Origin: Melioribacteraceae bacterium | GTDB lineage: Bacteria > Bacteroidota > Ignavibacteria > Ignavibacteriales > Melioribacteraceae | Assembly (NCBI GenBank): GCA_026983755.1 | Contig: JALSTL010000197.1 | Location: 1 to 7,049 of the forward strand | Length of the DNA: 7,049 nt | Direction: 5' to 3' | Shown: piece after piece, positions 1 through 7,000 of the stretch | How positions within the stretch are numbered: the stretch's first letter is position 1 | How the letters are laid out: each line of letters starts with the position of its first letter | Notes under the pieces: model-generated | Seen by the model: only the letters and a program-made list of their open reading frames with translations | Told to the model about the DNA's origin: nothing | The model's database searches: none | Position numbers and translations under genes: made by a program

Positions 1-59
1 CAGATTCTTTTGCAATGAGAACTTACAAAAGATTATTTGATTCCGACTATAAAAATTGA
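1..59 (+). CDS. Partial: C-terminal tail of an upstream plus-strand gene
   Basis: The frame starting at base 3 is open from the window edge to a TGA at 57-59. It reads DSFAMRTYKRLFDSDYKN, a balanced, hydrophilic sequence that looks like a natural protein end. The other two plus frames stop within 40 bases (TGA at 16-18 in frame 1 and at 38-40 in frame 2). Only 18 residues are visible, so no family can be named. No GC-rich terminator hairpin follows the stop. A 317-bp gap separates this stop from the chemoreceptor, which makes co-transcription unlikely but not excluded. The call rests only on open frame and residue composition. Confidence 0.4.
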   Translation, partial: DSFAMRTYKRLFDSDYKN

Positions 60-123
60 AAACATGATGATTCTCTTCCTTTTTAATTTTAACCCGTTCT
101 TTCTTCATTTTCTAATTTTACAA

Positions 124-152
124 TTGACCCTTTGATTTTTCACAGCTAAAAT
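124..152 (+). promoter_or_regulatory. Candidate sigma70-type promoter for the chemoreceptor gene
   Basis: TTGACC at 124-129 matches the -35 consensus in 5 of 6 positions. TAAAAT at 147-152 matches the -10 consensus in 5 of 6. The spacer is exactly 17 bp, the optimum. Transcription would start near 158-160, leaving a leader of about 215 nt before the ATG at 377. This is the best two-box match I found on the plus strand upstream of the gene. The caveat is that Bacteroidota housekeeping sigma factors prefer different boxes, and AT-rich DNA makes chance -10 matches common. Confidence 0.4.
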
Positions 153-305
153 TTTTACACTCAATTAAAAATGCAATAGTTTATAATTGCAAATTAATTT
201 TAACCTTCATTTTTCTTAAGGAAATAGTACTGTTTTAAATATAGTATAGTAAACACCGGCAAAACTATAAATAACGTAATTTTGAAAAAAAACTAAACAA
301 AAAAA

Positions 306-324
306 ATGATTATACGATAATCAT
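306..324. promoter_or_regulatory. Perfect 8-bp inverted repeat, candidate operator ahead of the chemoreceptor
   Basis: The arms ATGATTAT (306-313) and ATAATCAT (317-324) are exact reverse complements around a 3-base spacer ACG. The centre lies about 62 bp upstream of the chemoreceptor start and inside its presumed leader. Size and symmetry suit a dimeric repressor. The right half resembles part of a Fur box, but the overall spacing differs from the 7-1-7 Fur/PerR arrangement, so I do not assign a regulator. Confidence 0.4.
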
Positions 325-376
325 AAAGGGAAGGATTGTTAATAAATAATCGCAAACCTTAGTTAAAGAGAAAACT

Positions 377-2638
377 ATGAAAAAGAAACTAAAACTCAAA
401 TTTTTTAATTCGCTAAAATTCAAACTACCATTTGCAATAATAACCGGCTCATTTTTTATTATATTATCGATGCTTTACATGTCAAACCAAAAAGCCAAAG
501 CAGACATTAAAAAAAATGTACTATCAAGTTTTAATATTTTTGAAAAAATGTACAACGACGAGTTAGAAGTAAAAGAAAAAAACTTAAAAATGTCAATGAC
601 CATTTTGCTAAACAACAAAAACATTAAACAACTGTTTGCAGAAAATAAACGCGACGAATTACTAAAAGAACTCTTACCTTTATATAGAAATAAACTTAAA
701 CCGGAATACGGTATCAAACAATTTCAATTTCACAAACCACCGGCTATTTCATTTTTAAGATTACACAAACCGCAAAAATATGGTGATGATCTCTCCTCAT
801 TCAGGCAAACGGTTATAGACGCAAATAATATAAAAGGAATTGTTTCGGGTTTGGAAGTTGGACGAGGCGGACCGGGATTAAGGATTGTTTATCCGATAAA
901 AAATAACGGAGAACATATTGGCACCGTAGAATTTGGAGCCGGTATAGGAAATATCTTAGAAAATCTAAGTAAATCATTGGGTATTGATTATGCAATAGGA
1001 ATAAATGAAAAAGTATTTAATAAAGCAAAACGTTTTGCTAACAGTAAAAACGATATAATAAAGGAAAATAAAATTTTCTATAAATACTCAAGCGACAGTA
1101 TTAAATCTTACATTGAAAGAACCAAATTAAACAATGTTCTTCATCGTTTTGAATTAGATAATAAAACGATTGCAAGCATATCTTTTCCAATTAAAGACTA
1201 CTCCGGTAAAGAGATTGGAAATATTTTACTCTTTCACAATATTTCACCCACAATTACAGAAATTAATTCGGAAAACCAAAAAAGATCATGGGTAATTGTA
1301 ATAATATCTTTACTTGTTATAATAGGCTTTACTTTTTTAACTCATACCAAAATAGTAAGTCCGTTGAATAGAATGGCAATAGCCGCAAAAGAATTTTCCG
1401 AAGGTAAAAAAAATATTTCGTGCGGGAAACAAAATAAAGATGAGATAGGTTTGCTTAGTAAAGCATTTATGGAAATGATTGCCAAATTAAATTTTACATT
1501 GGAAGAAAATTCTAAGAAAACCAAAGAAGCCGAAAAAGCACGCATAGAAACAATTAAAAATAAAGAGTTCTTAGACAAAGAATATGAATATCTCGAAAGA
1601 AGTACTCATGTACTGTTAGAAGCAATGGATAAACTTTCCGAAGGAGATTTAACCGTTAGCGTAAAATCCGAAAGAGACACCGGCGAAATTTACGAATTGT
1701 TTAACGGATTTAATAAAACCGTAAACAATGTTAAAAATTTAATAAACCAATTAACAGATTCTATTAGTGCTACTGCAAGTGCCAGTATGCAAATATCATC
1801 AAGCGTAGAAGAATTAGCTATCGGTTCGCAAGAACAAAGTTCGCAAACTAACGATGTTACCAGAGCGGTAGAAGAAATGGCGGAAACAGTAATTGAAACA
1901 ACAAAAAATGTTACAATTGCTGCTGATTCTGCCAAAGAAGCCGGTTTAACTGCAGAAGAGGGTGGAAAAATTATTCAAAATACCATTAATGGAATTGAAA
2001 ATATTTCGGCTGTTGTTAGCGACGCTGCCGAAGCTGTTGAAGCTTTAGGCTCCAATAGCGAAAGAATTGGCGAAATTGTTAGTGTTATAGATGAGATAGC
2101 CGGACAAACAAATCTTCTGGCATTAAATGCCTCTATAGAAGCGGCAAGAGCCGGAGAACACGGAAGAGGTTTTGCCGTAGTTGCAGATGAGGTTGGTAAA
2201 CTTGCCGAAAGAACAATTAATGCAACCAAAGAAATATCCGATACAATCAACGAAATTCAAATAGTAACTCAAAAAGCAGTTGAATCTATTAGGAAAGGAC
2301 GAGAAGAAGCGGGAAAAGGAAAAGAATATGCCTCAACTGCTAATAATTCTCTTTTAAACATAATTGAAAAAACCGATTTAGTAGTTGAACAAATAAATCA
2401 AATTGCAACAACAAGTGAAGAACAATCCACAACAGCAGAGCAAATTAGCAGAAATATTGATATTATAAATTCTGTGGCGCAAGAAGCAACAAACGGAATT
2501 CAACAAATTGTAGGAGTTACAGCAAACCTTAACGAATTGACTAACAATTTACAGGAACTTGCTTCTCATTTTAAGCTAACAAATCAAGAAAGTAATTACA
2601 CTCAAAACGTAACCGAAGAATTTGCTGAATCTGCATAA
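377..2638 (+). CDS. Methyl-accepting chemotaxis protein with periplasmic dCache-like sensor
   Basis: This is an inner-membrane chemoreceptor that would bind a small molecule outside the membrane and control a CheA/CheW kinase array. A basic N-terminus (KKKLKLK) precedes transmembrane helix 1 (about 17-35). The periplasmic region (about 37-303) carries FLRLHKP (126-132), GDDLSSFR (136-143) and SGLEVGRGG (157-165), a pattern I associate with dCache_3-type sensors. Transmembrane helix 2 is about 304-325. A HAMP domain follows (about 326-378, with Pro329 and DEIG at 355-358). A second HAMP-like module (about 410-460) comes after a charged coiled-coil linker. The signalling domain spans about 465-735. 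Its hairpin tip (about 573-606, containing [18 protein letters not shown] and [11 protein letters not shown]) is almost consensus. Glutamine/glutamate clusters near 484-491 and 680-689 look like adaptation sites. There is no CheR-tethering pentapeptide at the C-terminus. ATG 377 is the natural start because the membrane helix follows directly; the ribosome site is weak (AAAGAG, 365-370). No che gene is adjacent, so this is an orphan receptor. The ligand is unknown. Confidence 0.95.
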   Translation: MKKKLKLKFFNSLKFKLPFAIITGSFFIILSMLYMSNQKAKADIKKNVLSSFNIFEKMYNDELEVKEKNLKMSMTILLNNKNIKQLFAENKRDELLKELLPLYRNKLKPEYGIKQFQFHKPPAISFLRLHKPQKYGDDLSSFRQTVIDANNIKGIVSGLEVGRGGPGLRIVYPIKNNGEHIGTVEFGAGIGNILENLSKSLGIDYAIGINEKVFNKAKRFANSKNDIIKENKIFYKYSSDSIKSYIERTKLNNVLHRFELDNKTIASISFPIKDYSGKEIGNILLFHNISPTITEINSENQKRSWVIVIISLLVIIGFTFLTHTKIVSPLNRMAIAAKEFSEGKKNISCGKQNKDEIGLLSKAFMEMIAKLNFTLEENSKKTKEAEKARIETIKNKEFLDKEYEYLERSTHVLLEAMDKLSEGDLTVSVKSERDTGEIYELFNGFNKTVNNVKNLINQLTDSISATASASMQISSSVEELAIGSQEQSSQTNDVTRAVEEMAETVIETTKNVTIAADSAKEAGLTAEEGGKIIQNTINGIENISAVVSDAAEAVEALGSNSERIGEIVSVIDEIAGQTNLLALNASIEAARAGEHGRGFAVVADEVGKLAERTINATKEISDTINEIQIVTQKAVESIRKGREEAGKGKEYASTANNSLLNIIEKTDLVVEQINQIATTSEEQSTTAEQISRNIDIINSVAQEATNGIQQIVGVTANLNELTNNLQELASHFKLTNQESNYTQNVTEEFAESA

Positions 2639-2663
2639 ATACGAAAATTATAAATATAAATAA

Positions 2664-2692
2664 AAAAAGCCCTGATTAATTCAGGGCTTTTT
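2664..2692. terminator. Bidirectional rho-independent terminator between convergent genes
   Basis: GCCCTGA (2669-2675) pairs with TCAGGGC (2681-2687) around the loop TTAAT. The stem is extended by five A-T pairs (2664-2668 with 2688-2692), giving 12 bp in total. The plus transcript ends in a U tract right after the GC stem, 26 bases past the chemoreceptor stop. On the minus strand the A tract at 2662-2668 becomes a U tract, so the same hairpin can also stop readthrough from the hydrolase, whose stop codon lies about 175 bases away. It is the only strong GC hairpin in the window. Confidence 0.9.
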
Positions 2693-2865
2693 ATTTTATA
2701 ATATAAAAATTAACCGAAGGACTAAGTTTTAGATAAAGAACATTTAATTTATAAATCCATAAATTTTATAGATAAGTAAATAACTTTATGTTTAACAAAA
2801 CACATATTTTATGGCAATTACTTTTTTTATTTTTCTTTAACCGTTAAAAAAAAAAAAATTTTGTG

Positions 2866-5562
2866 TTATCTTAAAAGAACCATCTTTTTGGTCTTAATCA
2901 AATTACCTATTCTAAGTTGGTAAATATAAATGCCGCTGGTTAAATTTTTCGCATTAAAATTAACAGTATAATTACCGGCTGTTTGTTTTTTATTTATTAA
3001 AGTAGCTATTTCCCGCCCAAGTATATCGTAAATTTTCAATTGAACTTGTTGCAAGGTAGTATGCAATGTCTTTATTTTATTATTGGGAATTGTATATCGT
3101 ATTGTAGTTGTAGGGTTAAACGGGTTCGGAAAATTTTGATAAAGTTTTAACGTATGTGAAAGAACTTCCGGTTTTACATCACTTAAAATATTATCCACCT
3201 TTAGCGTATCAGAATAATCTGAAATATATTTATCATTATAAGTTTGTATTCTATAAAAATATGTTGTAGAATGCTTTGTTAAACTATCTACATATAAAAT
3301 TTGATTTGCATTAACGGAATCCAAAATAAAATAACTAGAATCGGGAGATGCGGCTTTTCTTTCGATAATATAGCCAAGTTCGCTATCTGAATTATCCTGC
3401 CATTTAATTTGCACAAGAGTATCGTTTTTTACCATGGCACTTAAATTTGTTGGAGGAAATAACAACTTTGGGAAACCATGAAATTTCACTGAAAAATTAT
3501 GCAGCACTTCATTACTGCTTAAAGCCCTATTATAAATTGCAGTTAAATAATAAGTTCCCCGCCAATTTCTATCCGTATTAAATTCGTTACCCAAACCGAA
3601 TGAAAAAGTACTATCCCAAGCAGAAAAATTTCCTGTAAGTGTAAAAGAGTTATCTTCATTTCCGTTTATATAAAATTTAGACAAACCATCTGAATTTTTG
3701 GTATAAACTACATGAACCAAATCCGTTGAAATATTGCTGTTTGTTGTTAGATCCGGTAATCCGTTTTCATTTGTCCCTGTGGTTGTTAATCTGAAAACAA
3801 ACTTGTTATTTTGTTGAGCTAACGTAAAATTTCTTTTATTTCCGTCTTTGGAAAATGTAATTATTCTTGCTGGACCCGATTGAGTAATATTAGTCGGTTT
3901 TATCCAAGCTTCTACGGAAATTTCATTTGAATTGATACAAGAATCAAATAACTTTCCGGGAAAATTATTTGCTGCAAAAATTGTGGGATAAATAACTTTT
4001 ATCCCGTAGGGAACAACTTTAACATTATTTGTATCTGCAACAGTTAGTGATATGGGAGTTCCGTATTTTGATAAATCTTCAATGGTAATTGTAGTATCTT
4101 CAAAATTATATAAAACTTGTAACCCTGCTTCAATTCTTTCATTTGCACTTGCAACAAACAATTCCGCACTATCACTACTAACATTACCTACGGAATTGGA
4201 AATAATACAAGAATAGTATGTACTATCGTCTGTTTGAACAACATTATTAATTGTTAAAATAGAATCCGTTGCACCGGAAATAATTTGTCCGTTTTTCATC
4301 CATTGAAAAGTAAACGGTTTTGTACCGGAAACACTAACTTCAAAGTGAACCGGCATTCCGGATATAGTGCTAACATTTTCCGGTTGTTTTGTAATAACCG
4401 GGGCGGAATCTATTAAAGAAGATAGAGCTTGAAACCATAATTCGGCCATTTTATAATAACCCTTATCATTGGGATGATATAAATCATTCATGTCTCCGGG
4501 AACACCGTCTCCAATTGTACCCATCGAATCAATTGTATAATCAATACCGGCATTATTTTGCATATCCACAATTACAATTTTATCGGGATAAGCGGGATTA
4601 GAAGGATTATTTACTCTATCTAAGGCCATTGTTTCCACATTATCGTTAAATTGGGTAACGAAGTTTTTAGGAGGTGCCCTATCGATAATGCGTGCAAGTA
4701 CTACCGTTGTTTCCGTACTAATGGAATCAATATGGTTTAATATATTTTCAACATCAACAGCTGATGTACCGTCCGGTTTGTCATTACCATTAGTACCTAT
4801 ATGCAATAATATTATATCTGCGGGATAAGTATTTAAATAAGGACCTACTGTAATTTGTTCATTTATTCCATGTTGCGGTTGTTTCCTCCAACCGGTTTTT
4901 AATAAATAAAGAAGTTGATCGTCGGTTATTCCCGGGAAACCGGCATTAACATCAAAGCCGGCAGGCAAGATGTTCCCTCCCGAATGTTCACTTCCGGTAA
5001 ATGAAAAATTTATTCCTGCATTAGTAAGCAATTCATATAAATGAACTCTATAGCCGGCTTTATCACCAATAGGCCGCGGGTCATTCACTCTATTATCATA
5101 AGTTATAGAATTTCCAAGAGGCATTATAACCGTAGGTAAATTTTTAGTGTTTGATTTTTTCAAATATCCTTTTAAGCTATAGTTTTCCGAAAATGTAAAT
5201 TCACTTTTACTTATATCGAAAATGTTTTTGTTTGAATGAGCTGAAATTTTAATAAGTGCTTTTTTATTAGGTAAGTTTGGAATTTTCCATGAATAAACCC
5301 CTAACTTTGCATCAATATTCTTTGAAATATTTTCCCAAGTATTTCCTTTATCTATAGAAAAGAATATATCTACAGTTTTAATGTTTCTACTAATCCACGA
5401 AATTCCTTGTCTGGTAGAAATTTGTAGTTTTTCATTTCCGTTGGGTGAAACAATATCAATTTTGGCTGATTGTGCTTTAAGCAAAAAAGTAAAAGAGATG
5501 GATAATAAAAAAACATTGATTATGATTTTTCTTTTACAAAATATATCATAAAAAGTATTCAA
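2866..5562 (-). CDS. Secreted multidomain SGNH/GDSL hydrolase (CE3-like esterase) with type IX sorting tail
   Basis: This is probably an exported esterase that removes acetyl or other acyl groups from polysaccharide. Domains in order are as follows. A signal peptide (basic CKRK, then a hydrophobic stretch) is cleaved around 30-33. An N-terminal beta-sandwich covers about 35-125. The SGNH hydrolase domain (about 143-388) has block I MPLGNSIT with nucleophile Ser152, a CE3-like GYRVHLYELL and GFPGITDDQL, block III HIGTN (Asn258) and block V DLYHPND with Asp360 and His363. An Ig-like domain spans about 388-471, with one Cys452 as is usual in bacterial versions. A LamG/concanavalin-like sandwich spans about 480-690, and a fibronectin III domain about 702-792. 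The C-terminal sorting domain (about 806-898) opens with NFPNPFNPTTTIRYTIP and has the typical beta-rich end GIYIYQLRIG. The block I Asp of GDS is Asn here. The start is TTG at 5562, because no in-frame ATG exists between the stop at 5584-5586 and the hydrolase domain. GGGGAAG lies only 2 bases upstream of it. The exact substrate is not determinable. Confidence 0.9.
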   Translation of the reverse strand: MNTFYDIFCKRKIIINVFLLSISFTFLLKAQSAKIDIVSPNGNEKLQISTRQGISWISRNIKTVDIFFSIDKGNTWENISKNIDAKLGVYSWKIPNLPNKKALIKISAHSNKNIFDISKSEFTFSENYSLKGYLKKSNTKNLPTVIMPLGNSITYDNRVNDPRPIGDKAGYRVHLYELLTNAGINFSFTGSEHSGGNILPAGFDVNAGFPGITDDQLLYLLKTGWRKQPQHGINEQITVGPYLNTYPADIILLHIGTNGNDKPDGTSAVDVENILNHIDSISTETTVVLARIIDRAPPKNFVTQFNDNVETMALDRVNNPSNPAYPDKIVIVDMQNNAGIDYTIDSMGTIGDGVPGDMNDLYHPNDKGYYKMAELWFQALSSLIDSAPVITKQPENVSTISGMPVHFEVSVSGTKPFTFQWMKNGQIISGATDSILTINNVVQTDDSTYYSCIISNSVGNVSSDSAELFVASANERIEAGLQVLYNFEDTTITIEDLSKYGTPISLTVADTNNVKVVPYGIKVIYPTIFAANNFPGKLFDSCINSNEISVEAWIKPTNITQSGPARIITFSKDGNKRNFTLAQQNNKFVFRLTTTGTNENGLPDLTTNSNISTDLVHVVYTKNSDGLSKFYINGNEDNSFTLTGNFSAWDSTFSFGLGNEFNTDRNWRGTYYLTAIYNRALSSNEVLHNFSVKFHGFPKLLFPPTNLSAMVKNDTLVQIKWQDNSDSELGYIIERKAASPDSSYFILDSVNANQILYVDSLTKHSTTYFYRIQTYNDKYISDYSDTLKVDNILSDVKPEVLSHTLKLYQNFPNPFNPTTTIRYTIPNNKIKTLHTTLQQVQLKIYDILGREIATLINKKQTAGNYTVNFNAKNLTSGIYIYQLRIGNLIKTKKMVLLR

Positions 5563-5842
5563 AACTTCCCCGCAACTTAGTATTTATAAAGTATAAATAC
5601 ATTTGGTTTTATCAAATTTTATCGTGTCCTCTATTATCGATAAATTCAATAAATAGGTTTACTTTAAAAAAACAAATTATTTTTCCTCTTTAAATGCTTT
5701 ATACTATAAAACTTATTATTAAATGAAAGTTTCACTTTAATTTATTCTACCGTAGTGTTGAAGCCAAACTTTCTACTTTATAACGATAGATCATTTTATT
5801 AAAATTTTATAAAAACATGATATAACATATTATATAAAACTT
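5563..5842. other. Non-coding gap between the two minus-strand genes
   Basis: This 280-bp stretch has no credible gene on either strand. It holds the inverted repeat at 5580-5600 and a 10-bp palindrome TTATCGATAA at 5634-5643. Around 5718-5739 there is a loose symmetric patch (TGAAA, G, TTTCA flanked by TTAAA and TTTAA). I found no GC-rich terminator after the membrane protein gene and no well-spaced two-box promoter for the hydrolase. TTGATA with a TATACT box on the minus strand is only 14 bp apart. The length of the gap suggests that the hydrolase has its own promoter. Confidence 0.5.
5580..5600. promoter_or_regulatory. Perfect 9-bp inverted repeat just upstream of the hydrolase start
   Basis: GTATTTATA (5580-5588) and TATAAATAC (5592-5600) are exact reverse complements with a 3-base spacer. 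The repeat ends 17 bases before the TTG start of the hydrolase, reading on the minus strand. It could be an operator overlapping the promoter, or an RNA hairpin beside the ribosome-binding region GGGGAAG (5565-5571). It is nearly all A/T, so the RNA hairpin would be weak, and a chance origin cannot be ruled out from one copy. Confidence 0.4.
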
Positions 5843-6922
5843 TTATTTTCGAAACAAATAAACCAATCCGCCTATTATACCCAATAACAATAACATCGAG
5901 AATTCTATCCAAGCAAATGCTATTGCTTGTGTTTTTACAATACCGAAAAATGAGAAGAAAAAAAACAAAACATTTTCTCTTAGCCCAATTCCGTTAACGG
6001 TTATCGGAATCATCAATGTAAAAATTGTAAGAGGTATAATTAAAGAAAAATTAAAAAAATGGATATTAAACCCAAGTGCAACTGAAATTAAATAATAATA
6101 AAATACAACGTTAGCTTGTAAAAGCAATGACAATGCAAGGGCCTTTATTAAAATTTTTTTATTATCTCCAAAATGCGAAAAAGCATTTGCTATCTTTAAT
6201 AATCCCGCCGCAATTTTAGATATAATTTTATTTTTCGAATTTGTTATTTTCCTTAAAAAATTTACCGGCGGTTTGAGTATAAACAACAAAACAAAAAATG
6301 CCGTTAAAGAAAAAAAAGTAATCCATAATGCAAGATTAGGTATTTTGGAACTTACTTCAACCGATAAAAAAGTAGAAACAATTACAAAAACCAGAAGTGA
6401 AAGTAAGCCTAAAAATCGATCGGTAATTATTACAACAAGTCCTTTTGATTTATCTTTTCCTAATTTATAAGAATCGTAAGCTCTAATTGAATCACCGCCA
6501 ATTGTGGATGGAATGAAATGATTAAAGAAAATGGCAACCAGATAAGATTTTATTAAATAAAAAATATTTGATTTAACCTTTAATGATTTCAGCAGCATTT
6601 TCCATCTAACTGCACTAATTGTTAAACCGACCGCATGTAAAGTAAAGGCTATAACAAGTAATTTAATATTTGCCGATTTAATTGAAGCAGCTATTTGATT
6701 AAATTGAACATCTTTAAGCATCATGAAAAGTAAAAACATGGAAAATGAAATCAAAAATATTTTCTTTACAAAATATTTTTTCGTTTTATTATTTACTTCG
6801 ATTTTTTTTATTTTTTTGCTTTCCAAAGAATGTTCTTTACTGCTAATTATATAACCCACATCTACCCCAATAAAAGAAAATAACGATATGGAAATAATAG
6901 ATATTTTATGAAAATAAATCAA
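5843..6922 (-). CDS. Lysylphosphatidylglycerol synthase transmembrane (UPF0104) family protein
   Basis: This is a polytopic inner-membrane protein of the family that includes the membrane half of MprF and archaeal AglD, thought to move or modify lipid-linked substrates. From residue 50 it follows the family pattern: a Lys-rich start and first helix (about 52-70), DVQFNQIAASIKSAN, then helix 2 leading to AVRWKML (104-110). The signature FNHFIPSTIGGDSIRAY is at 133-149, TDRFLGLL at 167-174, and the late motif PITVNGIGLREN at 306-317. About seven to eight hydrophobic segments are visible. It ends after the membrane region, so the aminoacyl-transferase half of MprF is absent and lysyl-PG synthesis should not be assumed. 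The start is uncertain. The longest frame begins with TTG at 6922, and GTG (6859) or TTG (6826) are alternatives. The first ATG (6739) would cut into helix 1. TTG 6826 gives the most family-like length, about 327 residues. The true substrate is unknown. Confidence 0.85.
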   Translation of the reverse strand: MIYFHKISIISISLFSFIGVDVGYIISSKEHSLESKKIKKIEVNNKTKKYFVKKIFLISFSMFLLFMMLKDVQFNQIAASIKSANIKLLVIAFTLHAVGLTISAVRWKMLLKSLKVKSNIFYLIKSYLVAIFFNHFIPSTIGGDSIRAYDSYKLGKDKSKGLVVIITDRFLGLLSLLVFVIVSTFLSVEVSSKIPNLALWITFFSLTAFFVLLFILKPPVNFLRKITNSKNKIISKIAAGLLKIANAFSHFGDNKKILIKALALSLLLQANVVFYYYLISVALGFNIHFFNFSLIIPLTIFTLMIPITVNGIGLRENVLFFFFSFFGIVKTQAIAFAWIEFSMLLLLGIIGGLVYLFRK

Positions 6923-6932
6923 TTGACGGATA

Positions 6933-6968
6933 CTGTAATTACTTGTTAAACTACTCCAAGTAATACAG
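6933..6968. promoter_or_regulatory. 12-bp inverted repeat (one bulge) upstream of the membrane protein gene
   Basis: CTGTAATTACTTG (6933-6945) and CAAGTAATACAG (6957-6968) are complementary over 12 bp with a single unpaired A, separated by 11 bases. The repeat lies 10 bases upstream of the longest start of the UPF0104 gene, or about 106 bases upstream of TTG 6826. As RNA on the minus strand it would form a hairpin without a following U tract, so it is not a standard terminator. A leader hairpin or an operator fits better. It contains G and C within the arms, so it is less likely to be random AT symmetry than the other repeats. Confidence 0.45.
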
Positions 6969-7000
6969 CTAATGCTTTATTTTATAATGGATTAGGATTT

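Larger units (their letters stand above)
60..376. other. Non-coding leader region of the chemoreceptor gene
   Basis: This 317-bp stretch holds no credible open frame on either strand. It carries a sigma70-like promoter at 124-152, an inverted repeat at 306-324 and an imperfect hairpin at 331-360. It also has a 12-bp direct repeat, TTAATTTTAACC, at 83-94 and 194-205. In DNA this AT-rich the direct repeat may be chance. A Bacteroidota-style -7 match (TAATTTTG, 277-284) is also present, but I could not find a partner TTG/TTTG box at the right distance upstream. If the 124-152 promoter is used, the mRNA leader is about 215 nt long. I saw no match to a c-di-GMP (GEMM) riboswitch core, which often precedes motility genes. 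Confidence 0.6.

Noticed and set aside
277..284. Bacteroidota-type -7 box TAATTTTG as the chemoreceptor promoter
   Set aside because: The box itself matches TAnnTTTG, but no TTG/TTTG partner is found about 19-24 bases upstream, so it is weaker than the 124-152 candidate.
158..376. Possible c-di-GMP or other riboswitch in the long chemoreceptor leader
   Set aside because: I could not find the conserved GEMM core, or any GC-supported multi-stem layout. Only a weak hairpin and a short inverted repeat are present.
475..2250. Several minus-strand open frames of 60-91 codons across the chemoreceptor gene (475-717, 813-995, 1342-1578, 1690-1935, 1975-2250)
   Set aside because: They lie antisense within a clear coding gene, have low-complexity Ser/Leu/Phe-rich translations, and match no family. 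They are shadows of the real frame.
2746..2765. AT-only hairpin AATTTAT / ATAAATT in the convergent intergenic region
   Set aside because: Seven A-T pairs with a 6-base loop are expected by chance in this composition, and the strong terminator nearby already explains the region.
2811..2840. Tiny plus-strand frame starting ATGGCAATT
   Set aside because: It encodes only nine residues before a TAA, with no ribosome site, and sits in a convergent intergenic region.
6273..6470. Plus-strand 65-codon open frame
   Set aside because: It is antisense to the UPF0104 gene and its Lys/Thr/Ser-rich translation is the expected complement of a hydrophobic membrane protein.
5843..6922. Calling the membrane protein MprF or a lysyl-PG synthase
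   Set aside because: Only the transmembrane flippase-like part is present. The cytosolic aminoacyl-transferase domain needed for lysyl-PG synthesis is missing.
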